A stretch of 64,000 bases of DNA, taken from positions 211,433,553 to 211,497,552 of the forward strand of contig CM048552.1 in assembly GCA_026413225.1 (NCBI GenBank), in the 5' to 3' direction. Below are positions 48,301-61,600 of the stretch, in pieces. The notes beneath the pieces are model-generated. The model saw nothing but the letters and a program-made list of their open reading frames with translations, did no database searches and was not told the origin of the DNA. A program made the translations under genes and the position numbers. Numbering within the stretch: the first letter of the stretch is position 1; each line of letters opens with the position of its first letter. This DNA is from Otis tarda. Lineage: Eukaryota; Chordata; Aves; Otidiformes; Otididae.

Positions 48301-51300
48301 TGTGGTGTTGGTTTTTAAAAAGAACAAAATATATTCAGCCAGACTATAAAAGAGAAAATAATTTATTCCAGTGATTTTTAATGTTTTTATGTTTAAGAAT
48401 TATTAACATCTTCTGTTAGAGATATTATTCTTTAAGAGATGTCACCTGTTTGCATTTCACTTGCTTTTTCTCAGTTTTCTTTTGCAGATGTTAGAACTTG
48501 TCTACAGATCCCATTGTGGTCCATGGACTGGTTTTGAAAATCATTGGTCTATCTAAATTAAGACTTGTATAGAGATTTCACAGACAAGATTCTCATGATT
48601 CTACTGAAAGTTTTGCTTTATTTAACCAATTATTTTGTAATTTGCATCTTCAGAAATCATGACTTCATGTGAAGACCTAAGCTTTCAGTTATGTATAAAA
48701 GGAAAATTTGAAAATATTACCCCAGTGCAGCCTTTCAATAGTGTGTTGATATTTTCAGGACAGTAATTCATGGTTTTAGAATATTCAGGGTTAACAATAC
48801 TGCAGTTATACAGAGCAGTTGGAAGGAGAACAATGCAGCTTACCCTTTCCCCTTCCAAGACGATCGGGAACTTTAGGATGAGTAGGGCAGAAAGAGTAGG
48901 TGATGGTATTGGCACAGAAAAAGAGATGTGAGTTGGAAGCATCCAGGAGCCCAGGGTATATCTTATGGTTCTGGTCCTGCAATTCCTCCTGGAGTACGTG
49001 AGTTAAGTCCTCATTATTACTGTTACTGGGCTTGAAACTGGGAATGTGTTAAGGTGAATAATGGAAAATTAATTGACATAATGAATGACGAAGAGTTAAA
49101 CTGAAATGGTGGAAGGAAGAGGGTTATAGAGTGAGCTGTTGCAATATTAAGGGGCTGGCAGAGAGTAGGTTAGAGAAGCACGTAATTATTTCTCATTGGG
49201 CATTTTGGTTGGAGGGGGAAAGGTGGCTACACCATCTGGCTGCTTTTTTTGTGATTTAGTCCCAGCTGGTTCTTCTAGTGAGGGCTCCCAAAGAGACTAG
49301 AAACTGTTGTGTATTGGCTCGTATGCTCAAAGTCAGAAGAGGCTGTTCAAAAAAGCAAAATTTTGGAGGCTCACACAGAAAATTTTAATTACTTTCAAGC
49401 CAAATCTCATGCCTTTGGAGGTTCAGCTCGTCAGTTCTGGAGTTCCTGGAATTGCTGGTCTTCCTGCTCTGGAAAGGCTTAAATGCATGCTTAGTGCTAT
49501 GCACTGAATAAAGCCCTGCAAACATTATGCCATGTATAGATTTAAACATATCTGTGACTCTTTATATAACCAATGTCTCACACTATAAAGTCTTTAACAG
49601 AGGTGTCAAAAGTTCAAATGAGATCATTTATTTATGTGTTTATATGGACCAAATACTGAAAAAAATGCATTGTAAAGCATATGCTTTCATTATTTCAGTT
49701 ACGGGTTAGCATTATTTTTAATGCAGTTTTTCTACCTAGTTTGTGTCTGATTCTTGTCATGTCAATGTGGTGGAATAAGGGCTCATCCTTCTCTGAAAAA
49801 GTAGAAACCAAGTTTAATTTTCTGTGTGGTTAAGACTCAACTTCCAGTTCGGCTCCTGTAGCTTCCACTTCACTTTTAGCCCCCCTTAACTCTGTCCAAA
49901 CAGCTGCAAATAAAGCAATTGGCATTGCTTCTTGATATAGACAATCCCCTTTCTTCTCCCTTCTCTTTTCATCCTTAAATTCATCTGCAGGATCTGGTTG
50001 CTTTGCACCAATTTGAAGCACATTGTTCGGGAGCCCACAGAGCCCTCCCTGGCAGCATCTCATCTCAGTTCCTGTTATTTCATGTGTGCTGTCTCTTGCA
50101 CCTATTTTCACTCTTGTCTCAGAGCAAGCTTCAAGCATTCCATCTCCCTCTCCTCCTCTTTCATTTGCTTCCTTTCAGGCTGGCTGCTCCTGAGAAGCAA
50201 TCACCCTCCCTTTTAGCAATCCTCCCTCAGTCGCTGTTGATGTGGTAATAATTCACTAGTGCAAAAGCTGAATGTATAAATTGAGGATTAAAAGAAATTA
50301 AAAATACCAGCATAATTACATCAAACCTGTGATCTCTTGTTTCTCTTACTCCTTCCTCTCCCATATCTCTAAGAACCACTCCTGCATTACAAGGCAGAAC
50401 TCAGTACGAGAGCAATAGGATTGTGCATGTGTGTGTGTGTTGTGGGGGAATGGTCAGAAATACAGCATCAAGCCCTAAGATCTAGAACCTGGAAACTCAT
50501 TGAAGACACTCCTTTTTACATCCTAAGAAAATTCTGACAGTGCCTTCTCACTTAAAGCGTCCAAATTCCTGTTGAATAAGAGTCATTTCTTGTCCATCTG
50601 TTTGCTTTTTTTTTTAATTAGTTAGACTGACAAGAAACTGCCTGCCACGTTTGGGTTTTTTTTGTTGAATTCATTCTATTTAGCATGGGTTGGCTGCAAA
50701 GCAACTCCCTGCTTCAGTCAGATGGAGAGACCTGGCAGATGGGACACCTTTCAAGGTCATTTTTTGCATGTGTCTGTGGGTATATGTGGCCAGAATAACC
50801 TTCACTGTGTCACTTATATTTAAACACTTTTTTTTTTCACTTTTGGCTGTAATATATTGAAAATACTATTTAAAAATATTCTGCAAATACAAACTCATTT
50901 TCATAGCCTTGACATCTTTTAAATATGTCATCAAAATTTATTTTACTAGCAATAAAATCATAAAATGTGATAATTTATGGAAGCAGCAGTGTCAGTGTAT
51001 GAAATTAAGGAACAAGTGATGAATGGAATCAACAAGAGAACCGAGTAGTATCAAAGATCCCAATTTTTACCATTTACAATCCCATCGGACTCTGCCCTTA
51101 GGCTCTGACACACCAACAGCAGCTACTCCGTGAAGGGGAGACACCAGCTGGCCTGAGAATGGCCAATCTGCCCAGAGGCTTTAATCTTAGATTCCCCTCT
51201 ATTGATACAATTCTTCCTTTACGCAAGATGTTTGTTAGAGTGAAGTTTTCCACTTGACTCTATTGAGTTTTGTATCCTTGGTGAGGTACGCTGGATGAGT

Positions 51301-53635
51301 TACAACCTGGGATCCTTCCTCATCCTCCTTTAGTGACTGTCCAGACTTCTTTAAACTACACACAAGGTCCTTCCAGGGAGTAGGCAGAAGAATCCTTTGG
51401 ATGTTTACCGAATACACAAATGCGATGGTGCATGTATGTACACGTCTACTCAGTCCCACAACGTATCTGTGCATATATGCTCTAAAAAGGAGAAAAGTTA
51501 GTAATTACTTGTAAAATAAATAACAAGTATAGAAGCAGAACACCTTTTCCATTCTGAACCAACTGTGAAAGAATGTAAAACCCATTCAGTTTATGTGACT
51601 GAGCAGAAAGCTCAGATCATCATTTTTTGAAGTGCAGATGTAGGTAAAAATTATAAAGATAGAGATTGTATCACCTTGAGTCCCTGAGAGGGAGTCCAGT
51701 TGCAGCTGACCTGGAAATCCCAGGGTGATTCTGTGTGTCCCCTGGAAGGTCAAAATCCTTTGTGCTATATTCATCTTGTAAAATAATACAGTATTTCATT
51801 TGAATGTGGTGGCTTATGTCTGAAAGAAAAAGCGATAACATATTTGCTCATTCTTAAAAGTGTTTCCAATGAATCTCCAAAACCTGTTTGGAGTATTTGA
51901 AACTACTATAGCAGGTTCTATATATACAACAGTCCTTTTTTGCTATTCTGTTTTTAAAACATACGCATCATTGTTAAATCTTTTTTTAACACATCAAAAC
52001 AAGAAACCCTAAATCTAACAAAATGGATTACTGCGGATTAATGAAAAGTGGATAAGGACCTTTTTGTGGGTTCATAATAACTTCTAGTTGCATAATATGC
52101 CTATTATGGCATACTAAAATAATTTATTCATACTTAGAGAGTTGTATAAGCTTTTGTCTGAGCATTTTCCTTCTATCCAACAGGAAAAAAGGATCACGCA
52201 TTATTACTTAGTGAAACTTGGTTTTGTCACAATGGATGAATGAATAGAGTAATGGATTATTTTAACATTACTAATAGTCAGTTACAGGCCTGAAAAAGAA
52301 AAGGTCTGTGTAGGAGAGATATCATTTTAGGACATATAAGTAAAAAATGAAATTCCATATGTGGAAACATATATATTCATACACATGCACACACACATGC
52401 ATACACACACCAGATAAATCTTTATTTTCCTTTTTATCTTCCAAACAAATAGTGGGGAAAAAAGAAAGTTTACATTTTAAATATTTCTGATAATACTGAA
52501 AACTACTGTAACTACAAACATCCAAAACCGTTGAGCATAGCTATGTCCTTCAAAGAAAATTGTAGCTACAATTGTACTTGTTTTGGATATGTCAGCCTGG
52601 AAGGATAATAGTGATATAAAATCTGCTGTAATCTTTATGTTTCTCTGAAGTTCATTCTGTAAACATAGCTTGAGATGGGCTTTCTTCTAGACTACAAAAA
52701 CAAGCTGAGCGGAGCAGATAATTAACGTATTTCTAATCACTACTTTTTACTGACTAAAGGTGAAAATTGTTTTATTTGAAAATGTGTTATCTGCTATGGT
52801 TAAACAATATGTTTTCAAGATGTGCTAATCCCTGACAATGCTAAATAGATGATGATGAAAAAAAGTGAGCTTCAACATATCAGGTAGTTTTCTGAATGGA
52901 TGTGATTTTCTCACCTGGGCTGAATCATTACGTATAAACCACTCTGTATCTGACTAAAAGAAAAGGAGTTGAATCGTAATTTTTAAACACAGAAAATATT
53001 TGTGAATGAGAATCAGTATGATCCTCTACTCTGACTTTCCAACAAGTTAATTTGAAGACAAGGGGCAGTTATCCACCGTGTAGGTAGCATGAGAGCTGAG
53101 CATCTCCTCCCTAAACCTTGTGTGACATGGGAGGACCACAGGCAAGGCACTGGGACAAGCAACTGCCACTATGCACACACAGACAGCAGAGGTCGAGGTG
53201 GAAAGAGGCACAAGTCCCTTGGCTTTTGCACCGTGCAGAAGGCTCTCACCCACTGCAGGGACCGAAGGGTTGAGGTCAGCTATTTTCTTGGATGATTAGC
53301 TGTGTCTGGAGCTCCAGGTCAAGGACTTGGAGGGAATCCACAGTCTTGTGTAGGGGGAATGGATGGGCTGCCAGAGCTTCAGCAGCAGTAAGAGTACCCT
53401 CAGCTCCTCTCTGCTACATCGTTCAGTGATATAGTTGTCTACAGAGGACCAGACACTCTGGTAGATCTGCAGTTTTGTGCTATCCCATAGCATAGCACTT
53501 GCTCAGTAATTTCTGTGCCAATTCTGCAACCTCTGCCTGCATGTCTTTTGTTTTTCAAATGGGTATGCTGTAGCTCAGTCTTAAGTTAAACAGTTTAACT
53601 GATGAAGAACTAACATGAAATCAAGATATACTCCC
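48301..53635. other. unique stretch, no gene recognised
   Basis: No repeat family is recognised. Simple patches are GT-rich at 50427-50442 and CA/TA-rich at 52367-52411. A 102-codon minus-strand frame (50138 down to 49830) has an unusually charged translation for AT-rich DNA but no domain I know, and plus-strand frames overlap it. T runs lie near 50608-50617 and 50829-50838. Confidence 0.5.
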
Positions 53636-54300
53636 TGAAGAGCTAATTGTGCTAATGGTTTAGCCTGAATTTATCTAGTTTCATCTTCCAAACACTGGCT
53701 GGTACACATTGTTTGTTTTTACTTCTTCTAAATTAAAGATCAGTTTACAGTCAGAAAGCTCTTCCTTCTCTAAGTGCGTATAACACATGACCAGGTCAAC
53801 TCTCGGTCATGTACAAGTATACTTAGTAGATTGGGAAACTATGATTTCCTCTTAAAGGCATGTTTCCTTATACTAGATTATCCTTTTAAGATAATTTCCA
53901 AACTCTTTCTTAATTAATATATTTTTTGGAAGTGTGATTGCTGGAAACAGTCCAGGAAAAACCTCACAAGTCCTATCAGTAATAGCATTTCTAACTTGAT
54001 GCTTAAGCACCCAAAGATCTTATTTGCATTTTTGTTACAGCATCACATGTTTTTTACTTCTTTTGTTTTTTTTTTTCCAGTTGGTTATCCAGGAAGAAGT
54101 CTTAGATCTTGTTTCAGCATAGCATTTCTCTACCTTTTAAGTATGGTCTGTATCCCTGGTTCCTAGATGGAAGACCTTGCATTTGTCTGAACTGAAATTA
54201 ACTTTTTATTAAATGAGTCACTCTTACAAAGTACTCACAAGGGTCCAGATATCCAAGACCCTCCCTCTCTCCCAGTTTGCTGATTTTTATCCATAACGAA
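53636..54300 (-). mobile_element. ancient CR1-group LINE fragment
   Basis: On the plus strand, 'gaatttatctagtttcatct' and 'tccaaacactggctggtaca', then 'aaattaaagatcagttta', 'cgtataacacatgaccaggt' and 'caactctcggtcat' follow the antisense order of the C-terminal coding region of old amniote CR1 (aatttgtctagcttcagctt..ccattggttct..gattaaagagc..acttatacactgtaatcaagtcacctctcaatc). Further right, 'accttgcatttgtctgaact' resembles the antisense of a more upstream RT segment. The 3' end of the element is on the left. Divergence is high, so it predates the attctatg-tailed CR1 copies. Confidence 0.6.
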
Positions 54301-56664
54301 ACTGAATGAGTGGGAGATGAGTTTTAATGGGTTTTTTTTAGTAACTTCTTAAATTCATTTTACTATGTTTAAACAAGTGCTAAACTTCATTTCCTCTCCC
54401 TAAAATGATGTAATCAGACTGTCGAGTCTATGACTTGTTTTGATGGTAGATAGCCCTTGATTATTATTAATGCATATGGTTTAATATCCCCCCGAGCCAC
54501 AACCAACCTGCATGAAAAGAAATGTTCCCTGGCTATAACATCAGAAAAGCAAACTGAGCTGGCCTCCTCATTGTTAATTTGGAAAAGAAAACAAAAAGAC
54601 TTGCAGCTGGCCACAGAATTCTCATTTGTATCCCAAGCAATGTTTGAATGTTGAGTTTCTTTCCTTTTTCTAAAAGTATAAGTGTGATCTGTTAAAGCTT
54701 CTCTCAAACTTCCTTTGAAACGTATTTATCTTTCAAGGAAGGCTTTTTTTTTCATAATAAAAATATTGTCCAGAGGAAGCAGAATTACATGCATTCAACA
54801 AATTTACAAGGTGATATTGTTAACATAGATTTTACTGCCAGAGGTCTTGCCAAGGACCATAGCTTTTCTCCCTGATTATATGATTTCCTCTGTGTTTGTT
54901 CAGCACACTCCAGCCCGTTCTTCCTTCTTGTCTCCCTGCAGTCCATTTCTCATACTGTTGGTCTGCTGTGTGGGCTCCCATTTCAGGCAATATAAAGCTT
55001 CTCAAAGACGATGTGTGCTCAGTACTTTCTTGCTCTATGAAGTGACTGCCCATGCTGGCACCTAAGGCTAGAGGGATGTAAGTCTTTCTGTTTTCTCCTC
55101 AGCGCATCCTGTTTCTGCACTGTTAGCATTTTCAGAATAAAATTCCGTCTTTGCTCATACTGCAGTCTGTCTTTGCCCTAAGGCACAGAGGGAAGTGCTT
55201 AGGACGATGCATCAGAGTTTCCAGAAGACCAGGATGGACTCCACAGCTGGTCATCACTTAGAGTCTTCCTTTACTCATTGTGTGGCAGAACGTTTCACCA
55301 GTACACTCAGGATTTTTTTCTGGAGGTGTTTGGAGAGAGTGAAGATGCTGTGATGGATCTAGCAGGACATACAGGAAGTATACAGTGGGGCTAAGGGCTT
55401 CCTGGTTTTAGAGAATCATAGAGAAGATCACCACAGGCTTGAAGTAGAGAGGCTGATGCGTCACTAGTGTAATCGTGCCAACAACTCTGTACTGTTTGGC
55501 TGACACGAAACAGAGAGAGGTCTACAGCAGCTCTGCGAAGTTGGCATAGGGGCTGTTAACTTACCAGACTCTAATTGCTTAATCATTACTCTGTGTTTCG
55601 GGGCTACTTCCATGCAACCCAAACAGATGGACTGCTTTTATATCAGTGTGGAGATGACAACCTTTTTTTTTCTCTTTAAAATATTTTCAGAAGACTCTTG
55701 CAATTTATTTTTTCAGTTCACACTTACTACTTTTCTGTATCTTACCATTTTTCTCTCTTCTTCCTCGTGCATTCTTCTTCACGTCTTTCTTTGGAAAGAA
55801 TCACTTTAATATATTACATGCATCATCCACAACCTTCACAAAGAACAAAAGGAAGGCTAAGTTCTAATAGAGGGAGGATACATACAAAAGGAGCTCAACA
55901 TATTTCTGTATTATAATTAAAGCTATTAAAATATTTCTGTATCCAATACTGACATTCTGTATCTTTGCAGCAGCTGCAAACTCAGAAGAAAACTTGAGAC
56001 TTTACTTACAGGCCTCCAGGGAACAGCAGCTTCTCAAGGCCATAAATGCCTTATCGCCATCAACATGGTTTCTCCTGCTTTCAGGGTTTTTCTGAATTGT
56101 ATAAATAAGGATCAATGCTGAGAAAGGCTATGTATCTTCAGTAGTCATTGACTCTTGTTGAACTGAGAGCCCTTGGGTCCTTGCAGGATCCAGTTACTCA
56201 CTGATCATTGAGATGAGAACAACTGTCTCTTCTTAGAGTTGGTCATTTTTCTTGTAGTGCCCACCCTCCAGAAAAAAAAAGAAACAAAACAAACAATAAC
56301 AAAAAAAAACCCTCAAACAAAAAAAAAAAACCACAAAAAAAACCCACAGAGAAAAATAAGGATAATTAATCTCAATGCAAAGAAATATTGGACTAGATTT
56401 CCTTCCTGTGACTCTTCATTATTCATAATTTAAATATTTGGAATGTTTTGGATAGGAGGCCATAAACAATAGATAATACGGAGGTTAAAGATGAGAACTG
56501 GCATGGTACTTTTTCACTGAACAGGTTAGAAGTTCAGGTAACGTGCATCTCACTTTAATCAGGTGCTGAATTAATCTCTACACGTAGAAGATAGACTTTC
56601 CCATAATGGGCATGATACAGGGAATTAACTGTCTGCTAAATATTGCTTGATTTAGGAGACTAAC
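54301..56664. other. unique stretch, no gene recognised
   Basis: No gene is recognised. An A-rich simple stretch (AAAAC/AAAACC type) lies at 56271-56346 and supports a meaningless lysine-rich frame. Frames near 54414-54707 (97 codons, minus) and 54847-55065 (72 codons, plus) have no domain. At 56629-56645 and 56662-56678 the word 'aactgtctgcta' occurs twice, about 36 bp apart, at the edge of the next element. Confidence 0.5.
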
Positions 56665-57156
56665 TGTCTGCTAGACAATGCCTAACAGTCCTGTTTGCCT
56701 TGAAACTCACTTAAGTTTATCAGGGACTGGTATTTGTCAAGAAACTGGTATTCGTCAAGGACTAATATGTCTAGCAAAGGACAGAATGTTAGTTCCAGCA
56801 CAAATTCGGTCAGAAGTCGGGAAACTGCCGAAATCACCAAGTGAAAGGAGAGCATGGGTGAATGACTAAAGTTCATCTAGAGGAAGATAAGACCCCTGAA
56901 GATGTAAACGACCACCGGAGACAGATCTGAAATGCTAACGCAAGTGGTTTTTTTTAATAACCCCGCCTCACTTATGAATATGTATGTCTGTACTGTGCAA
57001 TCCTATGAATATGTATACCTGTACTGTATAAATTTTTGGTAAAATGTGCTGTTGGTGTGCGCGCTTTTGGAGGAGCGATCCCCCACGCACCCAGCACCGA
57101 AGAAACATGCCTGCTTTATAACTCTCTCCGAGTTGTAGAGTTTGATCCGCACGTCA
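56665..57156 (+). mobile_element. solo LTR of an avian endogenous retrovirus (fossil), probably ERVL-like
   Basis: The element begins 'tgtctgctagacaatgccta' and ends 'gatccgcacgtca', so it has TG...CA ends, and is about 492 bp. Inside are a 31-bp-offset direct repeat ('tatgaatatgtat' at 56973 and 57004), a TATA-like 'ctgtataaatt' near 57025, and the block 'ggaggagcgatcccccacgc' followed by 'acccagcaccgaagaaaca' where the R region and polyadenylation signal would lie. I remember this last block from avian ERVL-type LTRs. No primer-binding site or internal region follows, so it is a solo LTR left by recombination. Moderately old. Confidence 0.8.
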
Positions 57157-58499
57157 GGCAGTAAGACACAAGCTTCTAAAACCTGATCTGCAAATATATT
57201 TTTGTATATTACATTCAGGGATCTTATTAAAAAGTCATCCTCCTTTTCTGCTGAATCTAGTAGCAGTGTATTCCATAGTAGTACCTAGCTACACATTTCT
57301 GAGGTGAAAGCATTTTCACTTTTCAGTATTTTCTCTGAAGCTTTGATAGAGAAAGAACTGGGAAAGATGAATTTGTGGTTTTGAGGCCCTCTTGTTTTGA
57401 ATATACTTGGGTCAAAGGGCTTTTGACTTGCAACAGTGATAACAAACTGTACTTAGACTCCCACAATCAACTGAAAACTTAGAGCTGTATCCAGGTTCAT
57501 CTCGCAGGACTAGGAAATCTCATTTTTCAGGCTATGTCATGTCAACTCCTAATACTTTTTTTTTCCATTATTGAAGTGAGCTGAAAATAATCAAAAAGTA
57601 TATTCTGTTCCATGGGATTGTTCCACCCATTTTCTCTTCATCATTTACTTATTATAAATTCTGAAGTTTTAGGAAAGTTTGCTTCTACTTTTTCCCTTCT
57701 AATTCCACCTCATTTCTACTCTATGCAGTGGCTAAATATTCCTTTTCCTCCTCTTTTACACACATTTTGAGCATTTACCATTGATTAACATACCTTTGTC
57801 CTTCATCAAGATCCCATTGAAACCTCTGCAAAACCTCCCATAAAAGTCAAAAAGTGCCAACACAGTGCCTTAGTCATCACTTTCTCAAGTTATTCAGAGG
57901 CTGTTTCCTCCCAGATCAGTCCTCCTACCTCTTTAATTGTTTGAGTGGATGCCTCTGAAGTGCCTCCAGCTCTTTCTGATAATGAGGTGTTTCAACTGAA
58001 CACCTTTCCAGATGTTGTGTCACTGGCACTAGGCACAAAAGAGAGATTGTTACCACCTTACACAGAAATATGGTAGTAATTCTGTTTATGCACTCTGGAA
58101 TAAAGTTTTAATAGGGTTTTTTTTGAGGGTGGACTTTGTTTGATCTTTTTTTTTTTTCCCTGTTACATATCAATTGAAAATTTATGTCTAATTTACAGGT
58201 TAAAAATGAGCAAATGACTTGAGTACATTTTCAGTAGCTGTAACCTGCCATCTGAGGTGATGATATTTCATTCCAGTGTTGGTTGTTTCCCTTCAAATTG
58301 TCACTGGAGCTGCTGTTTTAGAACTGTAGGTTGCCTCTTTGGTCATCATTTTGAGGATCTGGCTGAAGCATTTAGCAGGATGAAGATTGTGATTTTCTGC
58401 CCCATGGTGATGCTTGTATCTACTTGTCTGGTTTTTCATAAAGGTTTGACCTATTATTTGACCTAGGTGACTAGTACAGATCAACTCTGAAATAAATAC
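57157..58499. other. unique stretch, no gene recognised
   Basis: No gene is recognised. Segment 57230-57330 (agcagtgtattccatagt) faintly recalls an ancient CR1 antisense fragment but is too weak to call. T runs lie near 57558-57566 and 58147-58158. Confidence 0.45.
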
Positions 58500-58690
58500 T
58501 TCATAAATTTTAAGGCCAGAAGGGAACTTTATGCTCATCTAATTTGACATTCTACAAGTAAAAGGCCATGGAGTTTGACAGGTAGCTCTCAACTTCTGGT
58601 TTGGCTGAAATATGTGTTTTAGAAAGTCTTATCTCAGAATTTTGCAATGATAGGCAGTCTGCTTTATCTCCCAGTGACTAATTGCCCTAA
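58500..58690 (-). mobile_element. ancient CR1 LINE 3' region
   Basis: The plus strand reads 'ttttaaggccagaagggaac', 'tttatgctcatctaatttga', 'aaaggccatgg', 'tgttttagaaagtcttatct' and 'agtgactaattgccctaact'. This matches the antisense of the old amniote CR1 3' part (aaggccagaagggaccatta..gatcatctagtctgacctcc..aggcca..atcttccagaaaggc..ggttaatcaccctc). The 3' end faces left. Divergence is high. The 18-base A run at 58703-58720 lies just beyond it. Confidence 0.7.
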
Positions 58691-61600
58691 CTGAACCAAA
58701 ACAAAAAAAAAAAAAAAAAAGGAGAAAATTATGCAGCATATCCAGAGTCAATTAATCCAGCTTTAGAGTCCAGTCATTAGATCTTGTTGTTTCCTGATCT
58801 TTTAGATTGCTATAATAAATCTTTTACTCGTGTAAGCAACTGCACTTGCAAGGAAAATGACAAACGTGAAGCCTTAGATATATTGTCTACAGATGTGTAT
58901 TAAGCAATAAAAAGAAGATTGAAGATGAGGAAAAAATAATTATAAAATTGTTGATATGTTTGTGGAAAATGTATTTTTCCCATAAGAGTATTAAAAAGAG
59001 TGGATAAATTACTCGTCATAAATAATTGGAGGAGGCTGACTAATGGCCCAAATTTCCTTTGGCATTTCTGTTTTTCCCCTCCTCTTGGAAAATATTACTT
59101 CAAAACTTGGAGGGGCTGTTGTTTGGTGGTTTTATTTCCTCCCAGATATAATCTGATTCAGTGATGACTTCCCAATGAAAGTGGTTTTGTTCCAAAAAGA
59201 AATTGTGAAGGAGAAAAAGAAATCAAATGTTAATTTCTGTTCAAATAAACTAATGGCATCAATGAGAAGTAAATTTTAATAGAAAGTAATTCATAAGTAC
59301 AGCAGGGGTTCTTGTTTTCTGTCACTGTGGAATGTAATTAAAATGGAGCTTTCATACATATAAATTTGGAGTAATCAGAATTTTCCATCTGTTACTGCAT
59401 CCATTTCTGAGCAGTTCCAGAGCTGAGGGATCTAGCCTATTCCAAGACAACTGTTTCTTGACTAAAGCAAGCTGCCCAGGCAGTCATCATTTTAATTCAA
59501 GTACAAGCTCCACAAAAGTTATCATTTACCTTGAGATGGATTGTCAAGATAGGTCTTTCCTGCAATAAAAGGGATGCGTGTGTGCTGGGAGAGTTTCCCC
59601 ATGATATACCATTTCATAGTTTGTTCTAGTTCTATAAAGCCCCTCGTATTTTGGTGAACAGCAGAGCTGTCAGCCTCCAAACTCCACGCCAGCATCCTTT
59701 GCACAGCCTGGCAAAAGGCAAATAATGGCTTGAAGACCAGTAAAGTGATGCAGAGCTGATCCAGCTTCATGATTCCTTTGGGCAGGAGGGAAGATTACTT
59801 TGAATTCTCATTTGTATTAGATCAAACACATGCCCTAAAACCCTGGGTGGAAACATAAATATATGCTGCACTAATCAAAATGGCTAACTAGTTACAAGCC
59901 TCCCTCCACTTGTGCACCTGGCAAAGAGGGTGATGGTGAGCGCCCTGTCCTTAGGAGCCCACATTAAAATATGAATGATGAGCAGAAGACAAACCCCATG
60001 AGGAACTTAGGGAGAGGATGAGGATTGCTGGAGAGGCTAGTGGTACAAAAAACATCAAGACCATTCACAGAGCATAAAAGAAACAGCTCTTGTACTATAA
60101 TTAGATGAGGTGTCTGTGGTTTAGATTTACCTGCAATGAGTCATTAGCAATCCTTAGACAAAGCAACGTTACTTTGATCCCATCACGTCTGCCACCTTTC
60201 ACCAGACCATGAGATTAGCCTGGGACAGAACACCTGGAAAGTGATTTTGATGAAAGCGTGTTATGAAAATTCTTAATGGGTGGGATTTAAACCAAATGGA
60301 TTATAAACCTTTATTAACAGCTCACCTGTAAATCCTGATAATTTTCCTTTCTGTGAGTTTCTAGTGTAATATTTACACACCCTGATTATAAATTTTGAAG
60401 AAATAGCTTATAACTGTGGTTAAAACACAGCATTAAAGCAGTTAAATGGCCTCCTTATTAGCATCAGAACTATAGTCAAAACACATTATACTTGGCTAAT
60501 AAATTTATTTTTTATGTAATGGAAATGCCATCAAAGCATAGTTAATCTGAATTGAATTAGATTATAATTGGAGCTCTTGTGCACAAGGAATGAAAATGAT
60601 TCTTTATTGTTGCAGACTGACAATGCAGTGTTTGTTACTCCCTCCTTGCTACCCTTCTAAGTGGCAGCTGTAATATTCATGTGTGCATCTCGTAAGCCAT
60701 GCGTGTAGTATTACTATGTCTCTGAGCATCAAGTTTAGCAGTAAGACAGAGGGAAACGTATTGCTTTGGATGTAATTCATCACACTTTCACCTCGCTCAT
60801 TCAGAGGTGCACTGTACTTGAGAAACAGTCTTCTGCATAAGCATCCTCACTTTTTGCCCCCACTTCTGGCTATGTATGTTAGCGTGGGTGGTGTGAGTGT
60901 GACCTCCCAGGACTAAGAGGAAAAATCTCAAATCCTCTTTTACAGCAGTAAAGGCTGAGTGGTAAATATGCACCCCAGGGCTTAACCATACTCATCAGAC
61001 CTACTGATTGCTCACTCAAATAGCTGAAGTAATTTCCCCAAGACTTTATACCTGCAACTTACCTCTCTAGTCAGCACGGCATGGTAAAGGGATGCTCATG
61101 TCATGGAGTTTTTGGTGTCTTTTCATCATCTGCAGGCTACCAGGGAAGGATCCACACACTATTGTAGTGTGCACAGGTTCACTCTTACGCTGGCTAACTG
61201 GTAGACTCACTGCAAAGAGGTGATGGAGTGAATGTGGGATGTGCAGTGCCCTGCTAACAGGGAATTTTTTTTCCTAAAAGCATGTGTATATAGTGAGAAC
61301 AGATACATCCCTGCTATGAAAGAACTTGTGGCAGCAGCAAGAGGAAATCTGATGCAAAAAACAAAGTGTAGATGTCCTCATTCAGGACACTACCACGCTC
61401 ATCACCATGGTACCTAGGCACGTCGTCAAGGAAACAATGTTAGGACCTTTCTAGCAACAACTATGTTTAGTGACACTTATACTGTCACTAATATAACTCT
61501 TCTCCTGGTGTGAGTATGAGGTCTAGGAAGGAGGAAGTGGAAAGCAGTAAGGAGTCATTCTCTTTTCTCTTTTTCTCTTTTTCTGTTTTTTTTTTTCCCC

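Noticed and set aside
56239-56433. Lysine-rich 64-codon frame
   Set aside because: It is produced by an A-rich simple repeat at 56271-56346.
57230-57330. Possible ancient CR1 antisense fragment (agcagtgtattccatagt)
   Set aside because: The similarity is one short phrase and the neighbouring blocks do not follow in order.
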